Shown here piece after piece: positions 1 through 10,874 of a stretch of 64,000 nucleotides of DNA; the first letter of the stretch is position 1, and each line of letters begins with the position of its first letter. The notes beneath the pieces were generated by a model that saw nothing but the letters and a program-made list of their open reading frames with translations, was not told where the DNA came from and made no database searches. A program made the translations under genes and the position numbers. Source of the DNA: Prosapia bicincta (Eukaryota > Arthropoda > Insecta > Hemiptera > Cercopidae). The DNA lies in contig JBAIZL010000001.1 of NCBI GenBank assembly GCA_036971475.1, positions 106,989,850 to 107,053,849 of the forward strand, read 5' to 3'.

Positions 1-2084
1 TTAGAATTTCAAAAATCAATCTTTCAATGATTAATAATAATACTACTGGACACTTTTAATTCAAAAGCATAGAAATCAAGCTTGTATCGCTTGATTGCCA
101 GAGGGGAGCACTTATTTTCATTAACTGTAGTAGTTTGTTATTTTTTTCTGTTCATATTTTATGAATATCTGATGTGTTTGAATATATCTGACACCAATAA
201 ACTGATGGAATTTTGTATTTGGATGGTGTACCAAATATCGACATGTTTCATTACATCATAGAAAAAACTGATTAAAAATATGAAAACTCTTCAATTTGAA
301 GTAGAGCTTTTAATTGCATTAGTATCGTCCCAGAAATTCTAATTTTCTATTGCTTCAAGACAAGTGATTAAAACTCATGACTGAAAGTTCCATCTTGTTT
401 CAGAAGCAGTCACAATGTGTTCATTACAAAGTGAACACAGTACATCACTTTGTTTTGATTATGAGAAAAATAAATAAAACATTAATGTTGGCGAAAAAAC
501 CCAACAGATTTTAATTTTTTTTAAAATGGTATTTTATAAAAGGCATAACAAGCTTTAGTCCATACAGGTACTCTCTCTATCAAACAACAAAAACAAGTAA
601 TATAAAAAAAAAAATTCAAGTTTCTTTTTACTTTATTTAGAAAAATGTAAATATAAAGATGAACTTGAAATGAAAAACAAAATGATAAAGAAAATTGAAT
701 TTTAGTTACAACATATAAACTGTTTTTTTAAAGGAGATGGATGAATTTTCAACAGATTTTAAAATTTGTTTTTTTTAAACTTAATTTTGTGGTCAGCCTC
801 AACTTATCTGTAGTAACTCTTCTTCCAAATTCTTTTAACCTTTGATCAAATTTATGTTTTCCTTCATAACTTTTGATTTCCTTGACATACATTTTTTTTC
901 TTTCAAGTCATCACAAATTTCAAGTTTTCTTTCAAGTAAATTCAAATTTGTTCTACTTCTGACATTTCATTCACTTCTTATCCTCTTTTTAAGTTCAATT
1001 TAAATTTGTTAAATATATTTTTAAAATGTATGCTAAGTTTACAATTATTTTTCTTTTACAGTAGATCGTCAATAAGTCAGACCCCGTTAACTCAGATCTC
1101 TTAACAACCCAGAACGATTTTGAAGTACAATAAAAAAACTAAGTAAAAAATGTCAAAAATTAAAGTATAGTACATACATAGAAAGTTATACACAATAATG
1201 AAAAAGTCTAAGGCCTTCAGGTAAACATAATGATTTTGAAGTATATATATGTATATTTACAAAAAACACATAGTATAAGTGAATAATTACTGAAATTCTT
1301 TATGTAAGTCTGTTGAATATTCAGAATTCTTGAAAATAGTCTGTGTAAACAGGGTTTATCATTTCCCTTTGCCCTGGTTCCTCACTCACTCTGTCACCTT
1401 GAGAGTGGATCAATCTGTTAATATCATCCTTATATACAATAATTGTGTTCCTATTCAGATTTTGGTTTTTGTTTGTATTCATTTTCTTCAAAACAATGGC
1501 GACTAATTAACAAAATAATAAGGTTGTGAAAATCAAACAAAGACTAGGAGCATTAGGCAGAATTGATAATAATGAACTCTTGCATAAAATTGTACCATCC
1601 TATTATGTTGGTATATTTACAGTGTTGGACTGAAAGAAAAACAGGACTAAAATTGAAAATTTAACAGGGCAGGGTAGGGCGGTTTAACAGTGGCAGGGCA
1701 AATTGTTCAAGAAAAGGCCCTTGGTTCAAATAAACAGTTGCCTGAAGGAGATGTAAACACAGTCAACTAACAGTAAACACGAACAGTCAAGTTCTTGTCA
1801 CCTAATCTATCTTCACTATTGCTGCCAATAGACCAAAGTATTCTCAAGGAAATATAGAAGGTTACAAACGACAGATGTTGAGCGCAGTCATACAATAAAG
1901 AGAACTCAGTGAGGTTAAGACTCTTACGTTTTATAATACGAAGACTATAATTTACACGACTGCAGAATCTTGGAAACAAGTAAGCCCAAGATTACTTCTA
2001 GTTAGAACCAGCATCATAAAATCACGGAAAAAACTATGGAAGAGTGTTACCGACTTGCTTGAAAATATAATTCCCCCATATTAA
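1..2084. other. AT-rich intergenic DNA, no gene recognised
   Basis: I find no convincing gene or transposon. On the minus strand around 780-910 there is a short lysine-rich reading stretch (reads like KFDQRLKEFGRRVTTDKL) with stops and frameshifts around it. It could be a decayed coding segment but cannot be assigned. The rest is simple AT-rich sequence. Confidence 0.5.
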
Positions 2085-2421
2085 TCACTTTTACATTAGT
2101 TTATGACTATCCGAACTTTAAATTTTGTATAAACTTACTGGGGCAGAACGTTTTTGCTCCGTGGCGATCTTCACCAGTGTCTTCTGCTTGGAGTTGTTAG
2201 GTTAAGCGGTAACGATGTTAAAGGCAGGTTTTCAATAGTATAAAAGAGTATGTGTGATTTGTATTGGGTTCAGTATTCGATAAGTAGTATTGATTTGTGT
2301 TGGATAAGTAAAAACAGATTAAACAAACAATCCCTATACAAATCACACATACTCTTTGATATTATCGAAAACCTGCCTTAAAATCGTCACCGGTTAACTT
2401 AACCACTCCAAGTAAAAGTGA
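2085..2421. mobile_element. Hairpin MITE flanked by TTAA
   Basis: An imperfect inverted repeat has its left arm at about 2187-2266 and its right arm at about 2332-2410; both carry the reverse-complementary core around AAGGCAGGTTTTC and GAGTATGTGTGATTTGTA. The outermost ten bases, TCACTTTTAC at 2085-2094 and GTAAAAGTGA at 2412-2421, are also inverted, and TTAA lies immediately outside both ends (2081-2084, 2422-2425). About 90 bases (2095-2186) between the terminal ten bases and the left arm have no counterpart on the right. TTAA duplication is typical of piggyBac-type transposons, so this may be a piggyBac MITE. It has no coding capacity. Confidence 0.6.
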
Positions 2422-2628
2422 TTAATTAAGTTTCACCGAATATAATAGACTACAAAATTCAAGAATTCCCCTAGTCAGGAAGAATGGCAATATGAAAAAA
2501 GACTGACAATGTTCATTCTCAAGAATATATATGTCGCAGAATATTGATGGCTGCTCTAAAGTTGATGGATGAGATATTAACCTGTGGTTAAAGACAGATA
2601 ATGACTGACGGAGGTTATGCAACCCTTA

Positions 2629-3478
2629 AGGTCTATTCACACACATCAGTTCCGGCGCGTCACAGGTCAGTCACATCAGTCACGTCACAGTCAAAACATT
2701 TATTCTATAACGGATTTCCTGTTGCGCTATCTACACTCATCCGGCGCAGGTCCGTCAGTCGCTCTGCCGGCGTCCGTCAGTCATTTTCAGATTTCTTCCC
2801 ACCGATATTTTTCGATTGTTCGGACGCCTGACGGTCGTATGACGGATGTGTTTGCTATTTTAAAAGGATTGCGTTTTTATATAAAAGTTGTATTTCTGTG
2901 TAGAATTTATATTTTAAAGACTGTTTGTTACGATCATCAAGATGAACGATGAAAAATTGATAGAATGTGTTCGCAAAAATATAGTTTTGTATGATATGTC
3001 TAACTCTAAGTACATGGACTCGTCTGTGAAGAATGAAATTTGAAGAATGAAATGCACTTCCACTTTACCGAGTAAAATATGAAATGTTTCACTTGTCATC
3101 CTAAAATATTTAAAGAACTTAGTTTCATCGTCCATTAGTCCCTTAAATAACGTGATGAACTCTCCCTGACTTTCCCTTTTCTTCCATAAATCATGAACCC
3201 ATATCCTTCGCCTTTTTCTCTTATTTTCAATCTCTTCGTCATCTAAGGCTATCGCTATTGCAGCTAACTCTACTATAGTAAAATCAGCCATTGAAGTAAT
3301 TATATATTATCCAAATTAATTCACTCATGATAAAATAAGCTTGACTGTAAGATCACTGTATAAAGTGACTGACGACTGACTGAAGCCAACTGACGGACAG
3401 TTGACTGACGAATTCCGGACGCAACTTTGACTGAACTGAGACGGAACTGTGACTCGACTGATGTGTGTGAATAGACCT
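2629..3478 (-). mobile_element. PIF/Harbinger-type element, internally deleted
   Basis: The ends are perfect 22-bp inverted repeats beginning AGGTCTATTCACACACATCA, directly flanked by the 3-bp duplication TTA (2626-2628 and 3479-3481), the target size expected for PIF/Harbinger transposons. Inside the ends are many short degenerate copies of CAGTCA/TGACTG-type motifs. The 850-bp length is far too short for an autonomous element, which needs a transposase and a Myb-like protein. A piece of the transposase N-terminus remains on the minus strand, so this is a deletion derivative rather than an unrelated MITE. Confidence 0.85.
2914..3291 (-). pseudogene. Harbinger transposase N-terminal fragment
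   Basis: The 125-codon frame starts at 3291. Its first ~80 residues match the start of Harbinger-family DDE transposases: a basic/acidic leader, then the WVHDLWKKRESQGEF block and the FFKYFRMTSETFHILL block, the latter being the family's 'yfRMs...F..LL' signature. The frame then runs into unrelated sequence and stops; no DDE catalytic domain is present. The fragment sits inside the inverted-repeat element at 2629-3478 and is almost certainly non-functional. Confidence 0.7.
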
Positions 3479-5240
3479 TTACAGATGAATTTTATTAGAG
3501 TTTTTCTGCATATAAAATACGTATTCATGTATTGTACATAATACTCGTTTGATAAATGTAAGTGTTTCTGTAAATCAAGTCTCTAGCTAACTTGAATTTT
3601 CCATAACCTGGAATCGGCCACAGTTCTAGTTAGCCCAACTTATCAAGGTTCTGTTGCACTTATTAGGTTTTTCAGTTTTGTTTTAATAATTTTAATACAT
3701 TTAATTTTTCACATATTTTTGCAAGTTTAAAATCTCATGATATTACATTTTTTTTTTATTTATTAAATTTATTTACATATAGGAATTACCATCTTTTAGA
3801 ATTTCTAACATATTAAAACAATTTTAGAAACATTCAAGTTGAAATTGTATACCACAAATTACAAAAAGTTTTAATAATGCAAATTCTAAAAACTGCTTGT
3901 TTTCGACTGCAATGATGATAACTGTCTATGTAGTTAAAAATGTAGTTGTTTCAGTAAGTATTTTTGAAGTTTTATATCCTTGTAGTGATACTACAAAATT
4001 TTAATTTAGAAGACTTACCGAATGCATGGAGAACAAAATCCATGTTGAACATTTTTAAGTAACCATTTATAAACAGTTTGTTCTTGTTATTTATTATAAC
4101 TATTCTTTTTTACTAACTTTATAAAAAAATTTATATTTTTAAGAATAAAACCGAGCTTTATTATTTTTTTTAAAAATTGGTATATCTGATTTACATGAGT
4201 CTGAAATGACATCCTTAGCTCTTTTAACCCTCAATTTGGCAAGGATCTAATACATTAATCTGTATTTTTTCATGTTTATCTTCTTCTAAATATGACCAAT
4301 TTTTGGAAATTTTAAGTAAGATGCATAGCTAAAGGAACAGACCGATGAGATCAGTTACAAAAATATATTACACTCTAAAACAACACGAGGCAGCTCCAAA
4401 TTGGTTAGAGATAAGTAAGTAGAAAGCTTTGCTTTATAAAAACTCCTTGATACTATCCTAATTTGTATTCTCCACACATAACTAGGTGAATGAATTATGT
4501 ACGTAATGCTTTTCACAATGTAAATAATTGTATTCATTTTATAATCAGTTTCATGAATATCCAAAGATTTTATTATTTTCAAAAGCTTTGCATCCTTTAA
4601 GCTCAACTTAAACATAATTGGTTATAACTTGAAATAAAATAAAAGAAGATTCCTGATACACAGAGCCAAAGTATTTTCTCTGTGCCAAAAGGGTATTTCA
4701 TAAGCCAAAAGCTTCCTCCATTTCGTTTTTAATCAGGGCCAAGCTCTTTCCTTTTCAATAGAGATAAGTTTGGCATTAGTTATTCATTTGCCTCTATAAC
4801 ATTGTCACATTAAAATAGTAAAATCTATCTGGACTGCAATGAAAGGATACATTGCAAAAAACAAATTATGACAAGAGAATCATAAAACAATCCATCATTG
4901 AGGGCTAAAAAATGACGCTGACGAACACATCAGAAACTTGAGGAACATTTTCTATATCTTTCTGATTTCAAAAAGTAATACATTTTGAGAAGCTGTAAGA
5001 GGCCATTTTGAACGTTGGCATAATTTCATGTCATTTGATTCAAGTAATTATTTATATCATGGTTCATATTATGGAAGCAAAAAATCCAGCTGGCATTTAA
5101 CATGAATATTTTATATTTCTTTTCAAATTCTCAGTTAACGAAAAAATGTTAACTTAGTTATTTCAAATCAGCTCTTTTTAAAATTTTAATATCGTTTCCT
5201 AATATATATCTATTAATATATTTATATTAAAGATGCCAAA
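3479..5240. other. AT-rich DNA, nothing recognised
   Basis: No coding stretch, inverted repeat or tandem repeat that I can support. The small open frames here are of the length expected by chance in AT-rich DNA. Confidence 0.5.
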
Positions 5241-5480
5241 ATGTATGTTGTTTGCTCTTCCTTGACATCTCTCAGGCCTCTGGTCATTAGCTTGCTGTAC
5301 AGAATTCATCATGACTTCCCTAAGGAATTTTGGCAAATTTGTAAGTCTTACCTTACGGACAGAATTTTCCGAATCAAACAGGGCTGGGAATACTCTATTT
5401 TCAATGACATCGACTTGGGGTGCCTCAGGATAGTATCCTCGGTCACTATGGTACCTATTTTATGTAAGATATTCCATTTC
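5241..5480 (+). pseudogene. Decayed jockey-type LINE reverse transcriptase fragment
   Basis: The frame starting at 5241 reads ...FPKEFWQICKSYLTDRIFRIKQG..., which resembles the jockey-clade RT segment preceding the GVPQGSVLGP motif ('ylTdRyFrVkqg..yS'). A frame change near 5420 then gives GVPQDSILGHYGTYF, recognisable as the degenerate RT motif itself. No endonuclease or catalytic FADD region is visible nearby, so it is a short old fragment. The assignment rests on these two adjacent motifs in the expected order. Confidence 0.65.
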
Positions 5481-6285
5481 TCTTATTTTTTTTCTAAATT
5501 TACTTTATTTTCCACATCTTATATTGACACTTTGTTTGAAGGCTAGTTCTTTCAACTGCAGTTGAAAATTTTCCAGATTTTAGACCTGTAATATCTTCTT
5601 GAGTCTGCATCTTTTGAAAAAAAAATTATTTAAAATCAGCCAGTATCGTGCTCACCTTGTTTGTACATTCCTTTGTTTCCTGGTATTCGAATAAATTCAC
5701 TGTGATTCTGTGGTCTTGCATTTCTTGTCGTAGGCGTAATTCCAAGTCCGCTTCGTTTCCACTGATACTGAGTCCTTGAGATCATAATTTCGGCCTCTGA
5801 ATTCCAATTATCATTTACTCGAATTTTACTGGCATGATCACTGTGTTTAGTAACACCAAATAACCAACATTTTATATATCAACCAACAATGTTTTTCCAA
5901 TTATCCTGTCAGTCGCAAATTGACAAATAATTAAAGATCGTAAAAACCATATCCTTAACTAAAATACATTTTATTTACTATAATTAAAAATTACTTAATT
6001 AAGTGAATACATAGGGCTTACTTGCTGGCGCGTTTTGAAACAATTGTTCCTTTGACAAAGCAAAACCTTTACTCGATTATTTATTAAAGTTTCAATTCAA
6101 CACAACACGATTATCCTTATATCTCAATTCTTCTTCTATTCTTTTCTTTTCACAACGAAAGCAATCCAAAACATTTCACAGAAAAAAATACAATAATAAT
6201 TAAACAGCTTAACTACTCCCCCAGGAATTAAAAATAGTTCACTTTAAGTTGATTTGGGAGTATTATAGTTCAATACATCAAAATA
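5481..6285. other. AT-rich DNA, nothing recognised
   Basis: No gene, tandem repeat or transposon end seen between the jockey scrap and the Tc1 element. Confidence 0.5.
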
Positions 6286-6805
6286 CAGTACCTCTCAAAT
6301 TAATTGGAACACACAGGGAATTTCACTCTTTTCATCATGCGATAGTTGGCATCACTGCTACAGTACTTTGATTTTGTTTTAACACAACCTAACCTCACAA
6401 ACAATTAGTGCACAAGTGATTCTTTGTGCTTTACACATTTTCAGTGAAGTATTCGTAGTTTTTATTATTGTTGCAAGTTTGTATGTTTGTTTACCAAACT
6501 TATTTTAGTTTTACAATAACTCAATTGATGGATATCACACCTAGAAAACGTAGCAAGATTATTATGCTACAGTATGGAAGTATGTCTCAGAAGAAGATAG
6601 CTGAAGAATGTAAGGTAGGCCTAGCTACTGTTAACCGACTTGTTATTTAATGAGACTGGTTCCTTTTCTGCTAACAGAATAGGAAATTAGGATATAGAAA
6701 TAAAAACCGCACCTCAAACTGACCGCCAATTAATTAGGAATAGTAAGATCAACCCCAGGTAGTCGGCTGTAGATTTGGCAAGAGAAATTGACAAAAATGG
6801 AGTTA

Positions 6806-6985
6806 CAATAAAAATATTGAAAAGAACCCCAATACCACAAAAATAATCAAAAATAACAAATAAAACAAGTTACTTAAGATTAAACCCTTATGTACATTTC
6901 GATGACCATGTCATCATCATCAGAGGGTCTTGTTACAAAACACAATCTAGCACACAAGAAGTTACAAACTAGAATGATCTTCTAG
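6806..6985 (-). mobile_element. 180-bp hammerhead-bearing retro-repeat with 13-bp TSD
   Basis: A 180-bp block interrupts the Tc1 transposase sequence. It is flanked by a perfect 13-bp direct repeat, AAAAATGGAGTTA (6793-6805 and 6986-6998), which duplicates transposase codons and so marks an insertion. A long, irregular duplication with no inverted ends suggests target-primed retrotransposition (SINE- or Penelope-like) rather than a cut-and-paste DNA element. Related sequence occurs at 32316-32456 (same orientation) and 33563-33735 (opposite orientation). In the minus-strand sense it carries the hammerhead-like fold at 6884-6928. No coding capacity. Confidence 0.75.
6884..6928 (-). ncRNA. Candidate type I hammerhead ribozyme
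   Basis: Read on the minus strand, the order is: stem I strand ACCCU (6924-6928), core CUGAUGA (6917-6923), an unpaired U (6916), stem II GAUGAC (6910-6915), loop AUG, stem II GUCAUC (6901-6906), core GAA plus A15.1 (6897-6900), a very short stem III closing AU-GUAC-AU (6890-6897), H17 = A (6889), then stem I strand AGGGU (6884-6888), fully complementary to ACCCU. All invariant hammerhead core bases are present and the predicted cleavage falls after A at 6889. The one-base bulge between A9 and stem II is the main departure from the consensus. Hammerheads with tiny stem III are known from animal Penelope-like elements and retrozymes. Activity is inferred, not shown. Confidence 0.65.
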
Positions 6986-7841
6986 AAAAATGGAGTTAAT
7001 AATCATGTTAGTACTGTTAAAATAAGGTTGTCAGAAGTTGGGCGAAAAGCTTACCAACCAAAGAAAAAGCAGCTTCTTACTGTGGCAATGAAGAAGAAAT
7101 GCTTGCAGTGGGCTATAACCTACAAAAAGTTCTCTGTTGAACAGTGGAAAAACGTTGTTTTCTCTGATGAAACATTTTTTGGTTCAGGGACATAAAGTTA
7201 ATTTTGTCCGCAGAAGTGGGAATGAAGCTGAGACATCAGCTCACATCCTTCAACAACCCAAACATCCACCTAAAAAATGTTTTGGGGCTGTATGCCCTAT
7301 AATGGTCCAGGGCCATTAATTCCAATTGAAGGTATGATGAACTCAGACAAATATATTACTTTATTACAAAGAAGAGTTGTCCCACTCCTTTTGCAAATGT
7401 TTCCAAAAGCCAATGGGATTTTTCAACAGGACTCGGGTCCATGTCATACATCTAAAAAATGTAAGGAATTTTTTTCTGAGAACAAAGTTAAAGTTCTGGA
7501 ATGGCTTGGTAATTCGCCCGATTAAACCCCAATCGCAAATCTATGGGCTATTTGTATAAAAAGGATTGCTAAAGAAGATTGTACAACAAAAAGAACCATG
7601 ATTACTGCTGTAATAAAAATATGGTACCATGATGACGAAATTAAAAATATATGCAAAAAACTCATAGAATCAATGCCAAAATGATTTGAAGAGGTCATAA
7701 AAAACAAAGGAGGACATATTAATTGTTAGGGAGCTGTTTGTAATTTTTGTGGTCAATAAGTTGTGTTTCATTTAAGAATCGTAGTCATTTACCTAGTGTT
7801 CCAATTAATTTGAGCGGTACTGTACCATTAAATGGGATCAC

Positions 7842-8290
7842 CACTGTAGCAGAGGTAAAATAACTAGGGTAGTGTTGGATACTAAACTGAACTACAAACC
7901 CAGTAGAGTTGGTCATGGGTCATTATTCAGAGCTGAGGACCTATAATAAATTATTCTTTTATATGTAAATGTCCAAGTCGACTTAGACATACAAGTTGCC
8001 ACTGTAGTGAGGCCCCATGGTATGTCCGAAACTCTGCCATGAGGTAGAGATCTCACGATGAAAAGCTGTTGCTGGAACTGGGAAGCAGTTTGAACAGCTT
8101 TGCCAGCACAGGAACCTTACAGCTTCCTGTAGGGTTAAGCGTGCCATTGCACAAAGTCAGTCACACTAAGCCTTTGGACTTGATTCCAAAGCAACATTGA
8201 CTGCACATCATGTAGTGCTAGAATGTCTAGTTGTTCGATCAGGCATGACAGTTCATGGATGGTTCACCCTCAAAGAGCAAGCTGTTAGGT
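7842..8290 (+). pseudogene. Decayed LINE fragment (C-terminal RT region)
   Basis: Around 7850-7905 two frames together read AEVK, stop, LG, then VVLDTKLNYKP, which resembles the conserved 'vkYLGv.LD.kL.w..H' block following the RT catalytic motif in R1/jockey-type LINEs. Near 8010 a further frame gives TVVRPHGMSETLP, comparable to the 'vvRP...YGa..W' block that comes next in intact elements. The order is right but the sequence is full of stops and frameshifts. The right boundary is uncertain. Confidence 0.4.
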
Positions 8291-9919
8291 CTTAGTTACA
8301 ACATTAAAAAAATATATGGTGATATTAAGTTTCAAAATTATTAATTTATTTTAACAAGGTTGTATCACATTAATAAGGTTACATTAAATATTGAGAGACA
8401 GTTCTTTGTGAAAACTGAACATGTAATGTCAAGGGTTTGAAAGGGATTGTCACAACGAACAATTTGGCAACAATGTAGCTGAACAGTCCCAAGAAACCAG
8501 AACCCCAACCACCACTATCAGTTCTCACTACTTTCTTACTTTTAATTCAAGTAATGTTAGTCTATACAACTTTTAATGCTAAACTTGAAATAAAAGCTTT
8601 TTTAAAAAAAGCTGGCTACTTTCATTGTTTTATGTAATATAGAAGTTCTATATTGTTTAAAATGCAGAATCAGTCTTTTGCTTTGCACATGTATTATTAT
8701 ATTTTTTCTTGTCTAACAGATATAATTTAGGAGTAAACATATCAATCAATATTTAAAAAAATATTTATTTTAAATTGATAACAATTGTTTATAAGAAAAT
8801 CTATATAAAAGGTTATTAAATTTCCTAGTACAATATTTACAAAAGTATGATAAAATTTATTATATATTGTGTAGATTACATATTTATAAAAAGTATTTAC
8901 AAACATATATATGTATATATAAATACAAGAGTAAAAATATTTAGTTATATAAAAAGAAATATGTTTAATAGGCACTTATACAGCATTATAAAGAAGTTCT
9001 TACAAAGAAAGAATTGTATTCTAAATGAAACTAAGTTTAATTTATGTATTAAAGCTATCTGTAATACATCTTTCAGTTTGCAGTTCAACTAATGCCAAAA
9101 TGCAACTTTGCAAAAAAAATCTAAGTAAACATTTCAAATTACATACAATTACCTTTACTATTAAAACAAATTTCTTTTTGGCATTTTCTTTAGTTTTAAA
9201 ATTTAAGATAAATATAAACTCAAACTTAAGTTGATAATCACAATAAAACTTAATAATACAAAATTAGAATGTACTATCACAAAATTTCACAAATTAGGCT
9301 CGCATTAAAACTTGTCAAATAATTACATTTCTAAAAAATGACAATTTAAAAATTAACAATGCAGTAAGTATAAAAACGCAAGATCTGTTTGCTCTTGCAT
9401 TTTATTAAGACTTTTGTAACAATATGGTAATGCTTATGAAAATCTAACAAACACTGCAGTGTACGTTACTGGAAGAAAAGCAGTAGAGATAGGTTTCTAT
9501 TTTTCAAAAGGAAATGAAGAATTTGAATACACAGATAAATTTGAAGAGTATCACTGCAGGTCTGAGAATATCTGAAGAGTTTAAAGTTAAAATTTTAATA
9601 ACAAGAGGAAATAATATAAAACAGAAAATCAAGAAATAATCATCTTCAATTCAATAGAATAAACAGACTAGCAAGAAGTTATATTTACACCAGTTTTTTT
9701 CTGCAAAAGTACAAGAATATATGACAGAATTAAAATTTCACATTTTTAGCCTCATAACTTTAACCATTGTTAAAAAAATCTTGGACGGGAATCATTTCAT
9801 ACTTTGACTTTCTCAAATACCCTCTACCTCTTGGAAACAATTTTGGCCTGCATAGTAGCTACCTCTTTTTATACAAAGAGTAATTCTCTGTTAGAGCGAA
9901 GAAATTTTCTACGAATAAA
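8291..9919. other. AT-rich DNA, nothing recognised
   Basis: Very AT-rich; the open frames here (8742-9234) consist of Ile/Lys/Asn/Tyr-rich chance translations on both strands. No repeat structure that I can support. Confidence 0.5.
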
Positions 9920-10720
9920 ATAAAAAGCAATAGCTACTACAACCCTTTAAACCTATGCAAACCTGTACATACAACAGACACCTGTATGATTGGACAGATA
10001 GCCAAACAACACTAAAAGCGTTTTTGAACAACCTATCACTATTCACATTTCAATTCACCTAGGCAAATCTACAATACTATATCTTCCAAAAATGTATATG
10101 TTACACTCAGAGACAGGAACATCTGCATATGTTATTCCAGCATCAGAGAATTTGAAGCCTTCATCAAACGATATACTCTATTCACCCTGAAGCACTAAAG
10201 AAGCAATATACATTGCTCGTAACCACAGATTATCGCACAGACTGAACAAGATATTAGGAGATGATTTCAAGATCTTTCAAGCTTCTAACCACACCAAAAA
10301 TATTTTCATTGATTCTCTGTAAACCTGACTAGCAGTCCTTCAGCCTAAAAAACACAATACATTTTAAGTTACTAGATTATCATACTGAAAAGCTACACAA
10401 ACTTACTCATAACTCCTTTCCATGTAATAGACCTAGGTGTAAGACTTGACCACTACTTCTTCCAAAAATATTTCAACAGCTTAATAACCAAAATGGATTT
10501 CAGGATTTAAGAAAATTACTCTTGCATAACAAAAAATGTCTTACATACGCTGAAATGTAATTTTTTTAAACAAAATAGATAAGCATAACCACAAATAGTA
10601 TAAATATCAAAACGAATAGACGCATAAAGCTCAAGTAATAAATATAGATAGACCAGTGTTACAACAAATAATGAGAAACCCTAAGCCTCAACATCAGACG
10701 ATTCCATACCCATTTCCACT
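9920..10720 (+). pseudogene. Degenerate Penelope-like element fragment
   Basis: This stretch is alignable by eye at DNA level to the better preserved Penelope-like copy at 39.0-40.0 kb. Shared blocks include 'gaacaagatattaggagatg' near 10240 (39445 in the other copy), 'aaacttactcataactcctt' near 10400 and 'cctcaacatcagac' near 10685, the last matching the C-terminal end of the other copy. All frames are interrupted. It is the same family, much older. Confidence 0.65.
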
Positions 10721-10784
10721 GGCAGTGAATATAATTGTTTGGTTTTTCAGAATAAATAAATCTATAATGAATAAGTGTGTATAA

Positions 10785-10786
10785 TG

Positions 10787-10869
<83 letters not shown>
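10785..10869. repeat. Compound microsatellite (TA)n(TG)n
   Basis: A TA run of about 28 bases passes directly into a TG run of about 55 bases. The apparent Cys/Val open frame across it is an artefact of the repeat. Confidence 0.95.

Positions 10870-10874
<5 letters not shown>

Larger units (their letters stand above)
6528..7720 (+). pseudogene. Tc1-like transposase, frameshifted
   Basis: An N-terminal helix-turn-helix region is visible from 6528 (MDITPRKRSKIIMLQYGSMS, then KKIAEECKVGLATVNRLV). Downstream, VEQWKNVVFSDETFF (around 7137) matches the first catalytic aspartate block, FQQDSGPCHTSKKCKEFF (around 7420) the second, and GNSPD followed after a stop by TPIANLWA (around 7510) the 'SPDLNPIENLW' block holding the third acidic residue; that position is A instead of E here. 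There are frameshifts near 7185 and 7280 and stops near 6648 and 7523. The coding sequence is further split by the repeat at 6806-6985. Confidence 0.85.
6286..7822 (+). mobile_element. Tc1-type DNA transposon, degenerate
   Basis: The element is bounded by inverted repeats starting CAGTACCTCTCAAATTAATT on the left and the matching GTGTTCCAATTAATTTGAGC...GTACTG on the right, each flanked by TA (6284-6285, 7823-7824). CAGT ends and a TA target are hallmarks of Tc1/mariner elements. The 1,537-bp length includes a 180-bp repeat inserted at 6806-6985; without it and one target copy the element is about 1.34 kb. The transposase frame is broken in several places, so this copy cannot move by itself. 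Confidence 0.9.

Noticed and set aside
780..1010. Lysine/glutamate-rich coding-like stretch on the minus strand
   Set aside because: Two frames look coiled-coil-like but are broken by stops and frame changes, and AAG/GAA-rich DNA gives such translations by chance. No family assignment is possible.
8742..9234. Several overlapping short open frames
   Set aside because: Translations are dominated by Ile, Lys, Asn, Tyr and Phe on both strands, as expected for AT-rich non-coding DNA.
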